DNA from: Cellulomonas avistercoris
GTDB taxonomy: Bacteria > Actinomycetota > Actinomycetes > Actinomycetales > Cellulomonadaceae
Assembly: GCF_014836445.1 (NCBI RefSeq)
Contig: NZ_JACSQV010000011.1
Location: 52,149 to 116,148 of the forward strand
Length of the DNA stretch: 64,000 nt
Direction of reading: 5' to 3'
The notes under the pieces were generated by a model. That model did no database searches, had not been told where the DNA came from, and saw nothing but the letters and a program-made list of their open reading frames with translations. Shown here one piece after another: positions 1 through 7,657 of this stretch. Both the position numbers and the translations under genes were made by a program. Numbering within the stretch: position 1 is the first letter of the stretch; each line of letters opens with the position of its first letter.

Positions 1-726
1 GCGCACGGCGCGCAGGAAGTCGACGCGCCGGAAGTCCGGCCAGTACGCCTCGCAGAAGTAGAACTCCGAGTGGGTGCTCTGCCACAGCAGGAACCCGCCG
101 AGCCGCTGCTCCCCCGACGTGCGGATGACCAGGTCCGGGTCCGGCTGACCGCGCGTGTACAGGTGCTGGGCGATGTGCTCGACGTCGAACGCCTCGGCCA
201 GCTCGTCCAGGCTCGACCCCGCGTCGGCGTGCATCCGCAGGAAGGATCGGACCGCGTCGGCGATCTCGCGCCGGCCGCCGTAGCCGACCGCCGCGTTGAC
301 GTGCAGGCCCTTGACGTCCGACGTCGCGTCCTGCGCCGCCTTGAGCGCGGACGCCGTGCCGTCGGGCAGCATGTCGAGCGCACCGACCGCCTGGATGCGC
401 CAGCGCTGCTCGGCGGCGAGCTCGCCGACGACGTCCTCGATGACCTGCAGGAGGTCGCCCAGCTCCGCCGGGTCCCGCGCGAGGTTGTCGGTCGACAGCA
501 GCCACAGCGTCACGACCTCGACGCCGATGTCCTCGCTCCACTGCAGGAGGTCGCTGATCTTGTCCGCGCCGCGGCGGTGGCCGGTCGCCGAGGGCAGCCC
601 GCTGCCGCGCGCCCAGCGACGGTTGCCGTCCAGGATGACGCCGACGTGCCGGGGCACCTGGTCCGGCCGCAGCGAGGCGGCCAGGCGTCGCTCGTACAGG
701 CCGTAGAGCGGGTGCGGCAGGCGCAC
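1..726 (-). CDS. uppS: Isoprenyl transferase (cis-prenyltransferase, UppS family), C-terminus cut by window edge
   Basis: Condenses isopentenyl diphosphate units with Z geometry to make the polyprenyl diphosphate lipid carrier used for peptidoglycan and other wall polymers. The translation shows the family signature ILDGNRRWA near the N-terminus, with catalytic Asp33 and the Arg pair, and the late IRTSGE motif. The GTG start at 726 is chosen because GGGAGG lies 6 nt upstream. The window holds 242 codons and the family is usually about 250-260 aa, so only the last few residues are missing. The gene is divergent from the TrhA-like gene. A TACCGT -10 candidate for this strand lies at 766-771. 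Actinobacteria often have two paralogues (UppS and Z-FPP synthase), and I cannot tell which product length this one makes. Confidence 0.93.
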   Translation of the reverse strand, partial: MRLPHPLYGLYERRLAASLRPDQVPRHVGVILDGNRRWARGSGLPSATGHRRGADKISDLLQWSEDIGVEVVTLWLLSTDNLARDPAELGDLLQVIEDVVGELAAEQRWRIQAVGALDMLPDGTASALKAAQDATSDVKGLHVNAAVGYGGRREIADAVRSFLRMHADAGSSLDELAEAFDVEHIAQHLYTRGQPDPDLVIRTSGEQRLGGFLLWQSTHSEFYFCEAYWPDFRRVDFLRAVR

Positions 727-825
727 GCGTAGCCTCCCAGAGGAGCGAACCGTCGGACGTCGAACACGGTACTCGCCGCGACGCACCTCCGGGAGCAGCT
801 CGGTCCCGGGACCCGCAAAGGTCCC

Positions 826-880
826 ATGACATCGCACCTACGGCCGCGTAACCTACGCTGACGTAGGTGACGTAGGTGAC
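826..880 (+). promoter_or_regulatory. Candidate promoter and inverted repeat upstream of the TrhA-like gene
   Basis: ATGACA (826-831) and TAACCT (849-854) are 17 nt apart, a reasonable SigA-type promoter for the gene at 910. The -10 overlaps a perfect inverted repeat, ACCTACG (851-857) and CGTAGGT (862-868), and a third CGTAGGT follows at 871-877. The repeated half-site suggests an operator, but no regulator is identified. Confidence 0.4.
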
Positions 881-909
881 GGACGACGAGAGAGCGGTCA
901 CACCCTCCG

Positions 910-1662
910 ATGAGCACATCCCCGACGCCCGGACGACCCTCCGTGCAGGACGACGCTCCCACCGACGCCGGACCGCTCGCGCGGGCCGCCGAGAGCGTCG
1001 GTGACGCCGTCGAGGCCGCGGTGGAGAACATCAAGCCCCGCCTGCGCGGCTGGGTGCACGCCGGCGTCGCCCCGATCGCCGTGGTCGCGGCGGTCGTGCT
1101 CGTCGCGATGTCGCCGACCCCCGCGGCGCGCTGGGCCAACCTGGTCTTCGGCATCTCCGCCGTCCTGCTGTTCGGGACCAGCGCGGTCTACCACCGCGGC
1201 ACGTGGTCGCCGCGCGTGGCCGGGATCCTGCGGCGCCTCGACCACACCAACATCTTCCTCATCATCGCCGGCACCTACACGCCGCTCGCGGTGCTGCTCC
1301 TGCCCGCCTCGACCGCGCGCACGCTGCTTCTGATCGTCTGGTCGGGGGCGATCCTCGGGCTCCTGGCCCGGGTCTTCTGGCTGAACGCGCCGCGCTGGGT
1401 GTACGTCCCGATCTACCTCGCGCTCGGCTGGGTCGCGGTCGGCTTCTTCCCGCAGTTCTGGGCCACCGGCGGCCCCGCGATCGTCTACCTCATCGCCGTC
1501 GGCGGGCTCGCCTACACCGTCGGGGCGATCGTGTACGGCCTCAAGCGGCCCAACCCCAGCCCGCGCTGGTTCGGGTTCCACGAGATCTTCCACGTGCTGA
1601 CGGTCATCGGCTGGGGCACCCACTTCGTCGCCGTGGCCATCGCCACGGCACGGCTCGGCTGA
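910..1662 (+). CDS. trhA: Hemolysin III / PAQR-type membrane protein (TrhA family)
   Basis: An integral membrane protein of the hemolysin III/TrhA branch of the PAQR superfamily. The bacterial members are linked to membrane-fluidity homeostasis, and the haemolysin name is historical. About seven hydrophobic segments follow a hydrophilic N-terminal tail of roughly 45 residues. The family's metal-type residues are visible: SAVYHR with His95, and HEIFH near the end with His224 and His228. Length is 250 aa, slightly long because of the tail. It stands alone, with the divergent uppS upstream and the convergent nitrilase-family operon downstream. The ATG at 910 has no strong Shine-Dalgarno sequence. 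Confidence 0.88.
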   Translation: MSTSPTPGRPSVQDDAPTDAGPLARAAESVGDAVEAAVENIKPRLRGWVHAGVAPIAVVAAVVLVAMSPTPAARWANLVFGISAVLLFGTSAVYHRGTWSPRVAGILRRLDHTNIFLIIAGTYTPLAVLLLPASTARTLLLIVWSGAILGLLARVFWLNAPRWVYVPIYLALGWVAVGFFPQFWATGGPAIVYLIAVGGLAYTVGAIVYGLKRPNPSPRWFGFHEIFHVLTVIGWGTHFVAVAIATARLG

Positions 1663-1701
1663 GCCGGCCCTCCCCAGGCTGCCTCAGCGGCCTCCGCGAC
1701 C

Positions 1702-2547
1702 TCAGGTGCGCGGCACCACCGCGTAGCGCCGGTGCTCGAGCGACGGGTTGCGCTCCCGCACGGTCCGCAGCTCGTCCGCGTCGAGGTCGACCGTGCGGAC
1801 CTGAGGGCTCTCGTCCAGCTCGAGGCCCACGACGCCGTCCGGCCCGACGACGAGCGAGCGCCCCACGACACCGCGACCGGCCTGCCCGACCGCGACGACG
1901 GCCGCGGTGCTCTCGATCGCGCGCGCGACCGCGAGCGTGCGCCAGTGCATCGCCTTGAGGTCCCCCGACGCCCAGGCCGCCGGCACGACGAGGACGTCGG
2001 CGCCCGCGTCGAGCAGGCGGCGGGCCGACTCCGGGAACCGCAGGTCGTAGCACGTCAGCACACCGAACCGCAGGCCCGCGACGTCGAGCACGAGCGGGGG
2101 CGCGTCGGCAGGGCCCGGTGCGAGCCGCTCGGACTCGCGGTGGCCGAACGCGTCGTAGAGGTGGACCTTGCGGTAGACGCCCGCGAGCGCGCCGCGGGCG
2201 TCCACGGCCACCACGGCGTTGACGGCGCGCGGCCGGCCGTCCGCTCCCGGCTCACCGCCGGGGACCGTCGTGCCGGCGATCACCGCGAGGCCGTGCGCTG
2301 CCGCCTCGCGCTGCAGCGCCGTGACGAACGGACCGTCGAGCGGCTCGGCGAGGTCGACACCCACGCCCCGCGGGTCGTACGCGCTCGCGTACTCGGGCAG
2401 CACCAGCAGGTCGGCGCGGGCGCGTACCGCGACGCGGAGCGCGTCACGCACCACCAGCAGGTTGGCGGAACGGTCCCGACCGACCTCGAGCTGGGCGACC
2501 GTGACACGCACGGCCGGACGCTGCGGCGGCTCGGGGCGTGAGCTCAC
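1702..2547 (-). CDS. Carbon-nitrogen hydrolase (nitrilase superfamily amidase)
   Basis: A cytoplasmic amidase of the nitrilase superfamily, 281 aa, the usual size for a single-domain member. The full Glu-Lys-Cys catalytic triad is visible: Glu52 in LPEYA, Lys127 in YRKVHLYD, and nucleophile Cys166 in LTCYDLRFPE. The Nit1/YafV-like look of the Cys motif (CYDLRFPE) suggests a deaminated-glutathione-type or omega-amidase activity, but the substrate cannot be fixed from sequence. The GTG start at 2547 overlaps the stop of the upstream 128-aa gene as GTGA, so it should be translated by coupling. It is the last gene of the mca operon, which hints at (but does not prove) a role in thiol or amide turnover. 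Confidence 0.9.
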   Translation of the reverse strand: MSSRPEPPQRPAVRVTVAQLEVGRDRSANLLVVRDALRVAVRARADLLVLPEYASAYDPRGVGVDLAEPLDGPFVTALQREAAAHGLAVIAGTTVPGGEPGADGRPRAVNAVVAVDARGALAGVYRKVHLYDAFGHRESERLAPGPADAPPLVLDVAGLRFGVLTCYDLRFPESARRLLDAGADVLVVPAAWASGDLKAMHWRTLAVARAIESTAAVVAVGQAGRGVVGRSLVVGPDGVVGLELDESPQVRTVDLDADELRTVRERNPSLEHRRYAVVPRT

Positions 2548-2930
2548 CGCGACTCCTCGTCGGGCACCCGGCCCGGCGGGTCCGCGGTGGCCGCGGGGGC
2601 AGCGACGCCACCCGGCTCCGCGGCCTGCCCGGCACCGTCGTCGGCCGCGCCGTCGCCCTCGGGCGCCGCGGCGGGCTGCGCCTCGGTGGCCTCGGCGGCC
2701 TCCGCGTCGGCGCGCTGGCGGTCACGGTGGGACGCGCGCCGCATGCGCCGCGTCATCGACACGCCGAGCGCGATGACGGCCAGCGCCAGGACGAACGTCG
2801 CGACGAAGCCCGCGAAGCCGGGCGACCCCTCGGTGGGGCTCTCGTACGTCGGGCCGGGCAGCCGCCCGGCGCCGAGGGCCCCCGCGACGAGGCCGGACGC
2901 GGCCAGTCCGGTGGCGAGCAGGGAGGTCAT
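2544..2930 (-). CDS. Small membrane protein with charged Ala-rich tail, unknown function
   Basis: A 128-aa protein I cannot assign to a family. Residues about 1-25 form a hydrophobic, signal-like segment, a short loop follows, and a second transmembrane helix spans about 38-58. A basic stretch (TRRMRRASHRDRQR) comes next, then a long Ala/Glu/Pro-rich tail predicted to be disordered and cytosolic. The ATG at 2930 overlaps the mca stop (ATGA), and its own stop overlaps the next GTG start, so it is the coupled middle gene of a three-gene operon. Small membrane proteins in this position next to mca are common in Micrococcales. No functional claim is made. Confidence 0.8.
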   Translation of the reverse strand: MTSLLATGLAASGLVAGALGAGRLPGPTYESPTEGSPGFAGFVATFVLALAVIALGVSMTRRMRRASHRDRQRADAEAAEATEAQPAAAPEGDGAADDGAGQAAEPGGVAAPAATADPPGRVPDEESR

Positions 2931-3814
2931 CGTGCGTGCTCCGTCCCGCGGATCCCCGCGAAGAGGTCGGTCTCCGGCAGCGTCGTCTCCACACGGGACT
3001 CCGCGAGCTCGTACTCCTCGTCGCGCCACGTCGCGGTCTCGACCTCGCGCGGGACGGCGAAGAACCAGCCCTCGGGGTCGATCTGCGTCGCGTGCGCACG
3101 CAGCGCGGCGTCGCGCTGGTCGAAGTGGTCCGCGCACTCGATGCGCGTCGTCACCGGGCGCTCCGGCACCTCGCGCGCCTGGCGCGAGTCGATCCAGTCG
3201 CTGAACGGCGACTCCCCGCCGGCCGCGACGATCGCGTCGTGCACGGCCCGCATGCGCGCGAGCGAGAAGCCGTGGTTGTAGTAGAGCTTGAGCGGCGTCC
3301 AGGGCTCGCCCCGGCCGCGGTAGCGCTCCGGGTCGCCCGCTGTGGCGAACGCCTCGACCGCGACGCGGTGGCACATGATGTGGTCGGGGTGCGGGTAGCC
3401 GCCCGTGGGGTCGTACGTCGTGATGACGTGCGGCCGGAACTCCCGCACGACCTCGACCAGCGGCGCGGACGCATCCTCCAGAGGGAGCGTCGCGAACGAC
3501 CCCTCGGGCAGCGGCGGCAGCGGGTCACCCTCCGGCAGCCCGGAGTCGACGAACCCGAGCCAGCGCTGCTGCACGCCGAGCGCGGAGGCCGCCGCGGCCA
3601 TCTCCTCGCGGCGCACGGCGCGCATCGCCTCCAGCCCGACGGGTGCCGGCCCGTACCGGGGGTTGAGCACGTCGCCGCGCTCACCGCCCGTGCAGGTCAC
3701 GACGAGCACCTCGACGCCCTCCGCGGCGTACCGCGCCGTGGTGGCCGCGCCCTTGCTGGACTCGTCGTCCGGGTGCGCGTGCACCGCCATCAGCCGTAGC
3801 CGCTCCGAGCTCAC
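2927..3814 (-). CDS. mca: Mycothiol S-conjugate amidase
   Basis: A zinc amidase that cleaves mycothiol S-conjugates to a mercapturic acid and glucosaminyl-inositol, detoxifying alkylating agents and antibiotics in the cytosol. The LmbE-like fold is shown by AHPDDES near residue 13-19 and by the second metal motif HPDH (in GGYPHPDHIMCH). The N-terminus LRLMAVHAHPDDESSKG is typical of Mca rather than of the deacetylase MshB. Length is 295 aa, normal for the family. The GTG at 3814 is chosen for the AAGGA upstream and the conserved N-terminus. It heads the operon with the 128-aa protein and the nitrilase-family gene, and is divergent from the DUF4307 gene, a standard actinobacterial neighbourhood. 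Confidence 0.92.
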   Translation of the reverse strand: MSSERLRLMAVHAHPDDESSKGAATTARYAAEGVEVLVVTCTGGERGDVLNPRYGPAPVGLEAMRAVRREEMAAAASALGVQQRWLGFVDSGLPEGDPLPPLPEGSFATLPLEDASAPLVEVVREFRPHVITTYDPTGGYPHPDHIMCHRVAVEAFATAGDPERYRGRGEPWTPLKLYYNHGFSLARMRAVHDAIVAAGGESPFSDWIDSRQAREVPERPVTTRIECADHFDQRDAALRAHATQIDPEGWFFAVPREVETATWRDEEYELAESRVETTLPETDLFAGIRGTEHAR

Positions 3815-3943
3815 CGTGGGTCCTTCCGTGGCAGGTCGTGGGACGAGAGACAATGATCCCCCACCCCGCTGACACTCGAGGCACCGCCCGTGCACGGCAT
3901 GACCCGCACCACCCCACCCGCACGCCACCCAGGAGGCCCCACC

Positions 3944-4348
3944 GTGGTCGCACCGGCCCCCCGCCCGCCCGCCGGGCGCTACGGACCGGAACCCACCGAC
4001 GGCACCCGCCGGCTGCAGCGCCTCGCGCTGGCCGCGGCCGTCGTGGTGACGATGGTGCTGCTGGCCTGGATCGGGGCCGGCGTCATCCGCGACCCCGTCA
4101 TCTGGCAGGACGTCGGCTACCGCGTGGACGGCCCCACGTCGACCGAGGTGACGTTCGACGTCACCACGCCGCTCGGCGCGGGCGCCACGTGCCGCGTGCA
4201 GGCGCTGTCCTCGTCGTACGCGCAGGTGGGGGTGCTCGACGTGCCCGTGCCGCCGGCTGACACGCGCACGCGCCGCGTGACCGTGACGATCCCCACCGTC
4301 GAGCTCGCGGTGACCGCCGTCGTGCAGGACTGCGCGCCCGTCGGCTGA
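3944..4348 (+). CDS. DUF4307 membrane protein
   Basis: A small actinobacterial membrane protein of unknown function: a short cytosolic N-terminus with a GRYG element, one transmembrane helix (about residues 27-47 of the 134-aa product), then an extracytoplasmic beta-rich domain with two cysteines (TCRV and QDCAPV) that could form a disulfide. The GTG at 3944 is preferred over upstream in-frame GTG 3890 and ATG 3899 because a perfect AGGAGG lies 7 nt before it. Its place between mca and greA is the conserved location of this family. Role unknown. Confidence 0.8.
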   Translation: MVAPAPRPPAGRYGPEPTDGTRRLQRLALAAAVVVTMVLLAWIGAGVIRDPVIWQDVGYRVDGPTSTEVTFDVTTPLGAGATCRVQALSSSYAQVGVLDVPVPPADTRTRRVTVTIPTVELAVTAVVQDCAPVG

Positions 4349-4398
4349 CCCGACGCGAGAGATCCGACCGGGGAGACCGCCTGCGCGTGGTCGGTTGG

Positions 4399-4404
4399 TA
4401 CGCT
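4399..4404 (+). promoter_or_regulatory. Candidate -10 element of greA
   Basis: TACGCT fits the actinobacterial TAnnnT -10 pattern and would give a leader of about 150 nt before the greA GTG. The -35 region is not convincing. Nothing in the leader resembles a riboswitch I know. Confidence 0.3.
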
Positions 4405-4559
4405 GTGCGTTTACGCCGCCCCCGGTCCGGCGTCGTACGACAGGTCGACGCGACCGCGGTGGCAGGCACCACCCGCCCCCGCGCCGCACCTGCGTCCGTC
4501 CCGCCGGGGGCTCACTCGCCGCCGGGACCGGTGGCGTCCCAGGCTAGGAAGGAGCGATC

Positions 4560-5045
4560 GTGACGGAGACGACTGCGGCCACATGGCTGACGCAGGAGGC
4601 CTACGACCGCCTCACGGAGGAGCTCACGCACCTCCAGACGGACGGTCGCAAGGAGATCACGGACCGCATCGCGGCGGCCCGCGACGAGGGCGACCTCAAG
4701 GAGAACGGCGGCTACCACGCAGCCCGCGAGGAGCAGGCCAAGCAGGAGGCGCGCATCCGCGAGCTCCAGGCGAAGCTGCGCAACGTGCAGATCGGCACGC
4801 CGCCCGACGACGGCGTCGTCGAGCCCGGCATGGTCGTCACGGCGCTCGTCGCCGGGGACGAGATGACGTTCCTGCTCGGCTCGCGCGAGATCGCCGGGTC
4901 GGCCGACATCGACGTCTTCTCGCCCACGTCGCCCCTCGGTGCCGCGATCCACGGCCACAAGGTCGGCGACACGACGTCCTACGAGGCGCCCAACGGCCGG
5001 CAGATCCCGGTCGAGATCAAGGCGGCCAGCCCCTTCCAGGGCTGA
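4560..5045 (+). CDS. greA: Transcription elongation factor GreA
   Basis: Binds in the RNA polymerase secondary channel and stimulates cleavage of backtracked transcripts. The N-terminal coiled-coil hairpin (about residues 10-80) carries the acidic tip (ARDEGDLKENGGYHAARE), and the C-terminal FKBP-like domain covers about 85-160. Length 161 aa matches the family. The GTG at 4560 has GGAAGGAG 6-7 nt upstream. It is monocistronic, followed by a strong palindrome and the convergent ilvA operon. Confidence 0.97.
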   Translation: MTETTAATWLTQEAYDRLTEELTHLQTDGRKEITDRIAAARDEGDLKENGGYHAAREEQAKQEARIRELQAKLRNVQIGTPPDDGVVEPGMVVTALVAGDEMTFLLGSREIAGSADIDVFSPTSPLGAAIHGHKVGDTTSYEAPNGRQIPVEIKAASPFQG

Positions 5046-5052
5046 CCTGCTC

Positions 5053-5125
5053 CGCCGAGTGCGGGGGAAGCTGCCCGAGGGCGTGGGGACCACCCGCGCT
5101 CGGGCCGGTTCCCCCGCACTCGGCG
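5053..5125. terminator. Perfect 17-bp inverted repeat between greA and ilvA
   Basis: CGCCGAGTGCGGGGGAA (5053-5069) and its exact complement TTCCCCCGCACTCGGCG (5109-5125) flank a 39-nt loop between two convergent operons. It could terminate both. There is no U-tract, as is usual for high-GC actinobacteria. The arm resembles that of the palindrome at 30488-30523. Confidence 0.6.
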
Positions 5126-5180
5126 TCTCAGCAGACTCCCGGTCTCGGCAGGCTCCCGGTCTCAGCGGGCTGCCGGCGCC

Positions 5181-6389
5181 TCAGGAGCTGGCGAGGCGGT
5201 AGCCGGCCGCGCGCAGGCCCGTCAGGACCGTGCCGCAGTGCTCGGGCCCCTTGGTCTCGATCTGCAGGTCGATCGCGACGTCGCTGAACCCCAGGTCGCC
5301 GCCCGTGCGCAGGTGGCTGACGTGCATGACGTTGCCGCCCATCGCCGCGACCTCGCGCAGCAGCTCGGCCAGCGCCCCCGGCGTGTCCTCGACGACGACG
5401 TGGAGCTGCAGGTAGCGCCCGGCGGAGGCCAGGCCGTGGCGGATCACGCGCAGCAGCACGATCGGGTCCACGTTGCCGCCCGACAGCACGCACACGACCG
5501 GACGCCCGTCGTCCGCGAAACCCCCGGGGTCCGCCATGACGGCGGCGACGGCCGCGGCGCCCGACGGCTCGACCACGAGCTTCGCGCGCTCGGCGACGAG
5601 CAGCAGCGCGCGCGACAGGTCCTCCTCGGACACGGTCCGCACCGGCACCTGGTGGCTCGCGAGCACCTCGAACGGCACCGCGCCGGGCATGCCCACGGCG
5701 ATGCCGTCCGCCATGGTCCGCAGCTCGGTCGCGGGGACCGGCCGCCCGGCGGCGAGCGAGACGGGGTAGGACGCGGCGCGCGCGGCCTGCACGCCGACGA
5801 CGCGCACGTCCGGCCGGTCGGCCAGCGCGGCCGCGATGCCCGCCGCGAGCCCACCCCCGCCGACCGGCACGACGATCGTCCCCACGTCGGGGACCTGCTC
5901 GAGCACCTCGAGCGCGACGGTGCCCTGGCCCGCGTCGACGTCCGGGTGGTCGAACGGGTGGATGAGGACGGAGCCGGTGCGGTCCGCGTGCGCGTGCGCC
6001 GCCACGAGCGCCTCGTCGACCGACGTGCCCACGAGCTCGACGCGTGCGCCGTAGCCGCGCGTCGCCGCGACCTTGGGCAGCGCGGCGTCGATCGGCATGA
6101 AGATGACGGCGTCGAGCCCGAGGAGCCCGGCGGCCAGGGCCACACCCTGCGCGTGGTTGCCGGCGCTGGCCGCGACGACGCCGCGCACCTTCTCCTCCTG
6201 CGTCAGACGCACCATGCGGGTGTACGCGCCGCGGATCTTGAACGACCCCGCGCGCTGCAGGTTCTCGCACTTGAGCCAGACGTCGGCGCCGACCAGCTGC
6301 GACAGCGCGCGGCTGCGCTGCACCGGCGTGCGCTCGGCGACGCCCTCGATGAGCGCCGCCGCCGCGCGGACGTCCTGCGGTCCGATCAC
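5181..6389 (-). CDS. ilvA: Threonine ammonia-lyase with C-terminal ACT domain
   Basis: A PLP enzyme converting threonine to 2-oxobutanoate, the first committed step toward isoleucine. Residues about 1-320 form the PLP fold II domain with the lysine in SFKIRGA, the phosphate-binding GGGG loop (VPVGGGGLAAG) and the serine in LSGGNVD. An ACT-like domain occupies about 325-402. At 402 aa it is the short form rather than the 510-aa two-ACT E. coli IlvA, so allosteric behaviour may differ. The GTG at 6389 overlaps the stop of the upstream permease gene (GTGA). It is the last gene of metB - permease - ilvA, linking transsulfuration output (2-oxobutanoate/homoserine branch) with isoleucine supply. 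Confidence 0.93.
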   Translation of the reverse strand: MIGPQDVRAAAALIEGVAERTPVQRSRALSQLVGADVWLKCENLQRAGSFKIRGAYTRMVRLTQEEKVRGVVAASAGNHAQGVALAAGLLGLDAVIFMPIDAALPKVAATRGYGARVELVGTSVDEALVAAHAHADRTGSVLIHPFDHPDVDAGQGTVALEVLEQVPDVGTIVVPVGGGGLAAGIAAALADRPDVRVVGVQAARAASYPVSLAAGRPVPATELRTMADGIAVGMPGAVPFEVLASHQVPVRTVSEEDLSRALLLVAERAKLVVEPSGAAAVAAVMADPGGFADDGRPVVCVLSGGNVDPIVLLRVIRHGLASAGRYLQLHVVVEDTPGALAELLREVAAMGGNVMHVSHLRTGGDLGFSDVAIDLQIETKGPEHCGTVLTGLRAAGYRLASS

Positions 6390-7657
6390 GGGGCCACGGG
6401 CGAGTCGCCCGGCGTCGTCCCGCGCGCCTCGTCGGGCTCGGCGCGCGCCGCACGCGCCTCGGACTCCGCCTCGGCCGCGGCGGCCACGGCGCGGTCGAGC
6501 ACCGGGTGCCCCTTGGCGCGGATGGGCACGTGGTCGTCGGTCCCCAGCTGGGGGAACTTGTCGTGGCCGTGCAGGTACAGCACGACGGTGTTGACCAGGG
6601 CCGCGAGCGGCACCGCGAACAGGGCGCCGACGATGCCGGCCACGAGCGATCCCGTCGTGACGACGAGCAGGACGGCCACCGGGTGCAGCGACACGGCGTG
6701 ACCCATGAGGAACGGCTGCAGCACGTGGCCCTCGAGCTGCTGCACGAGCAGCACGACGCCGAGCATGATCAGCGCGGACCCCCAGCCCTGCGTGACGAGC
6801 GCGACGAGCACCGCGATGGAGCCGGTGACGATGGCCCCGACGAAGGGGATGAAGGAGCCGAAGAACACCAGCACCGCGAGCGGCACCACGAGGGGCAGCT
6901 GCAGGAACGCGGCGCCGATGCCGATGCCGACCGCGTCGACGCCCGCCACGAGGATCTGCGTGCGCGTGTACGCGCCGAGCGTGACCCAGCCGCGCCGGCC
7001 CGCCTGGTGGACCCGCTCGCGCGAGCCGCGGGGCATCAGCCCGACGACCCACGCCCAGATCGCGCGCCCGTCGATGAGGAAGAACAGCGTGCAGAACAGC
7101 GCGATGAGCACGCCGGCCGCCACGTGCCCGACCGTCACGCCGACGGACAGCGCCCCGGAGGCGATCTGCTGCCCGCTCGAGGCGGCGGCGTCCTGCAGCT
7201 GCTGCACGTAGCGGTCGAGGTCGTCCGTGGCGAGCTTCAGCGGACCGTCCGAGAGCCAGGTCAGCAGCTCGCTGAAGCCGTCCCGCGCCTGCTCCCACAG
7301 CTGCGCGATGCCCTTGGCGATCGACCGCCCGGCGAGCGTGAGGAGGCCCGCGACCAGGGCGATGAGCAGGACGAGCGCGGTGCCGGCCGCGGCTGCCCGC
7401 GGCAGGCGCGCGTACTTCTGGAGCGCCGCGACGACGGGCGACAGCAGCACGGTGACCAGCAGCGCCACCGCGACGGGCACCACGATCACCTTGAGCGCGG
7501 CGACGAGCCAGAGCCCTGCCGCGAGCGCGGCGAGGATCACGAGCGTGCGCCACGACCAGCCGGCCCAGGCCCGCACGGAGGCGGGCACGGGGTGCGGGCG
7601 CGGCGTGACGGCCACGCCGCCGGGCGCGGTCGGGCCGGGCGCGTCCGGCGTGGTCAC
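6386..7657 (-). CDS. AI-2E/PerM-family transporter
   Basis: A 423-aa polytopic membrane protein of the AI-2E exporter (PerM/DUF20) family. Hydrophobic segments cluster at about residues 35-95 and 160-345. The family's conserved central part (AGVDAVGIGIGAAFLQLPL, then FIPFVGAIV) is clear. The C-terminal 60 residues are a charged Ala/Glu-rich cytosolic tail. Transported substrates are mostly unproven, and some relatives are sodium/proton antiporters. Both ends overlap neighbours by 4 bp (GTGA with metB and with ilvA), so this membrane protein is embedded in an amino-acid operon. Whether it moves a related metabolite is an inference only. Confidence 0.88.
   Translation of the reverse strand: MTTPDAPGPTAPGGVAVTPRPHPVPASVRAWAGWSWRTLVILAALAAGLWLVAALKVIVVPVAVALLVTVLLSPVVAALQKYARLPRAAAAGTALVLLIALVAGLLTLAGRSIAKGIAQLWEQARDGFSELLTWLSDGPLKLATDDLDRYVQQLQDAAASSGQQIASGALSVGVTVGHVAAGVLIALFCTLFFLIDGRAIWAWVVGLMPRGSRERVHQAGRRGWVTLGAYTRTQILVAGVDAVGIGIGAAFLQLPLVVPLAVLVFFGSFIPFVGAIVTGSIAVLVALVTQGWGSALIMLGVVLLVQQLEGHVLQPFLMGHAVSLHPVAVLLVVTTGSLVAGIVGALFAVPLAALVNTVVLYLHGHDKFPQLGTDDHVPIRAKGHPVLDRAVAAAAEAESEARAARAEPDEARGTTPGDSPVAP

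Noticed and set aside
910..1662. Haemolysin / virulence factor
   Set aside because: The family name is historical. The sequence is a PAQR-type membrane protein with conserved His residues, not a toxin.
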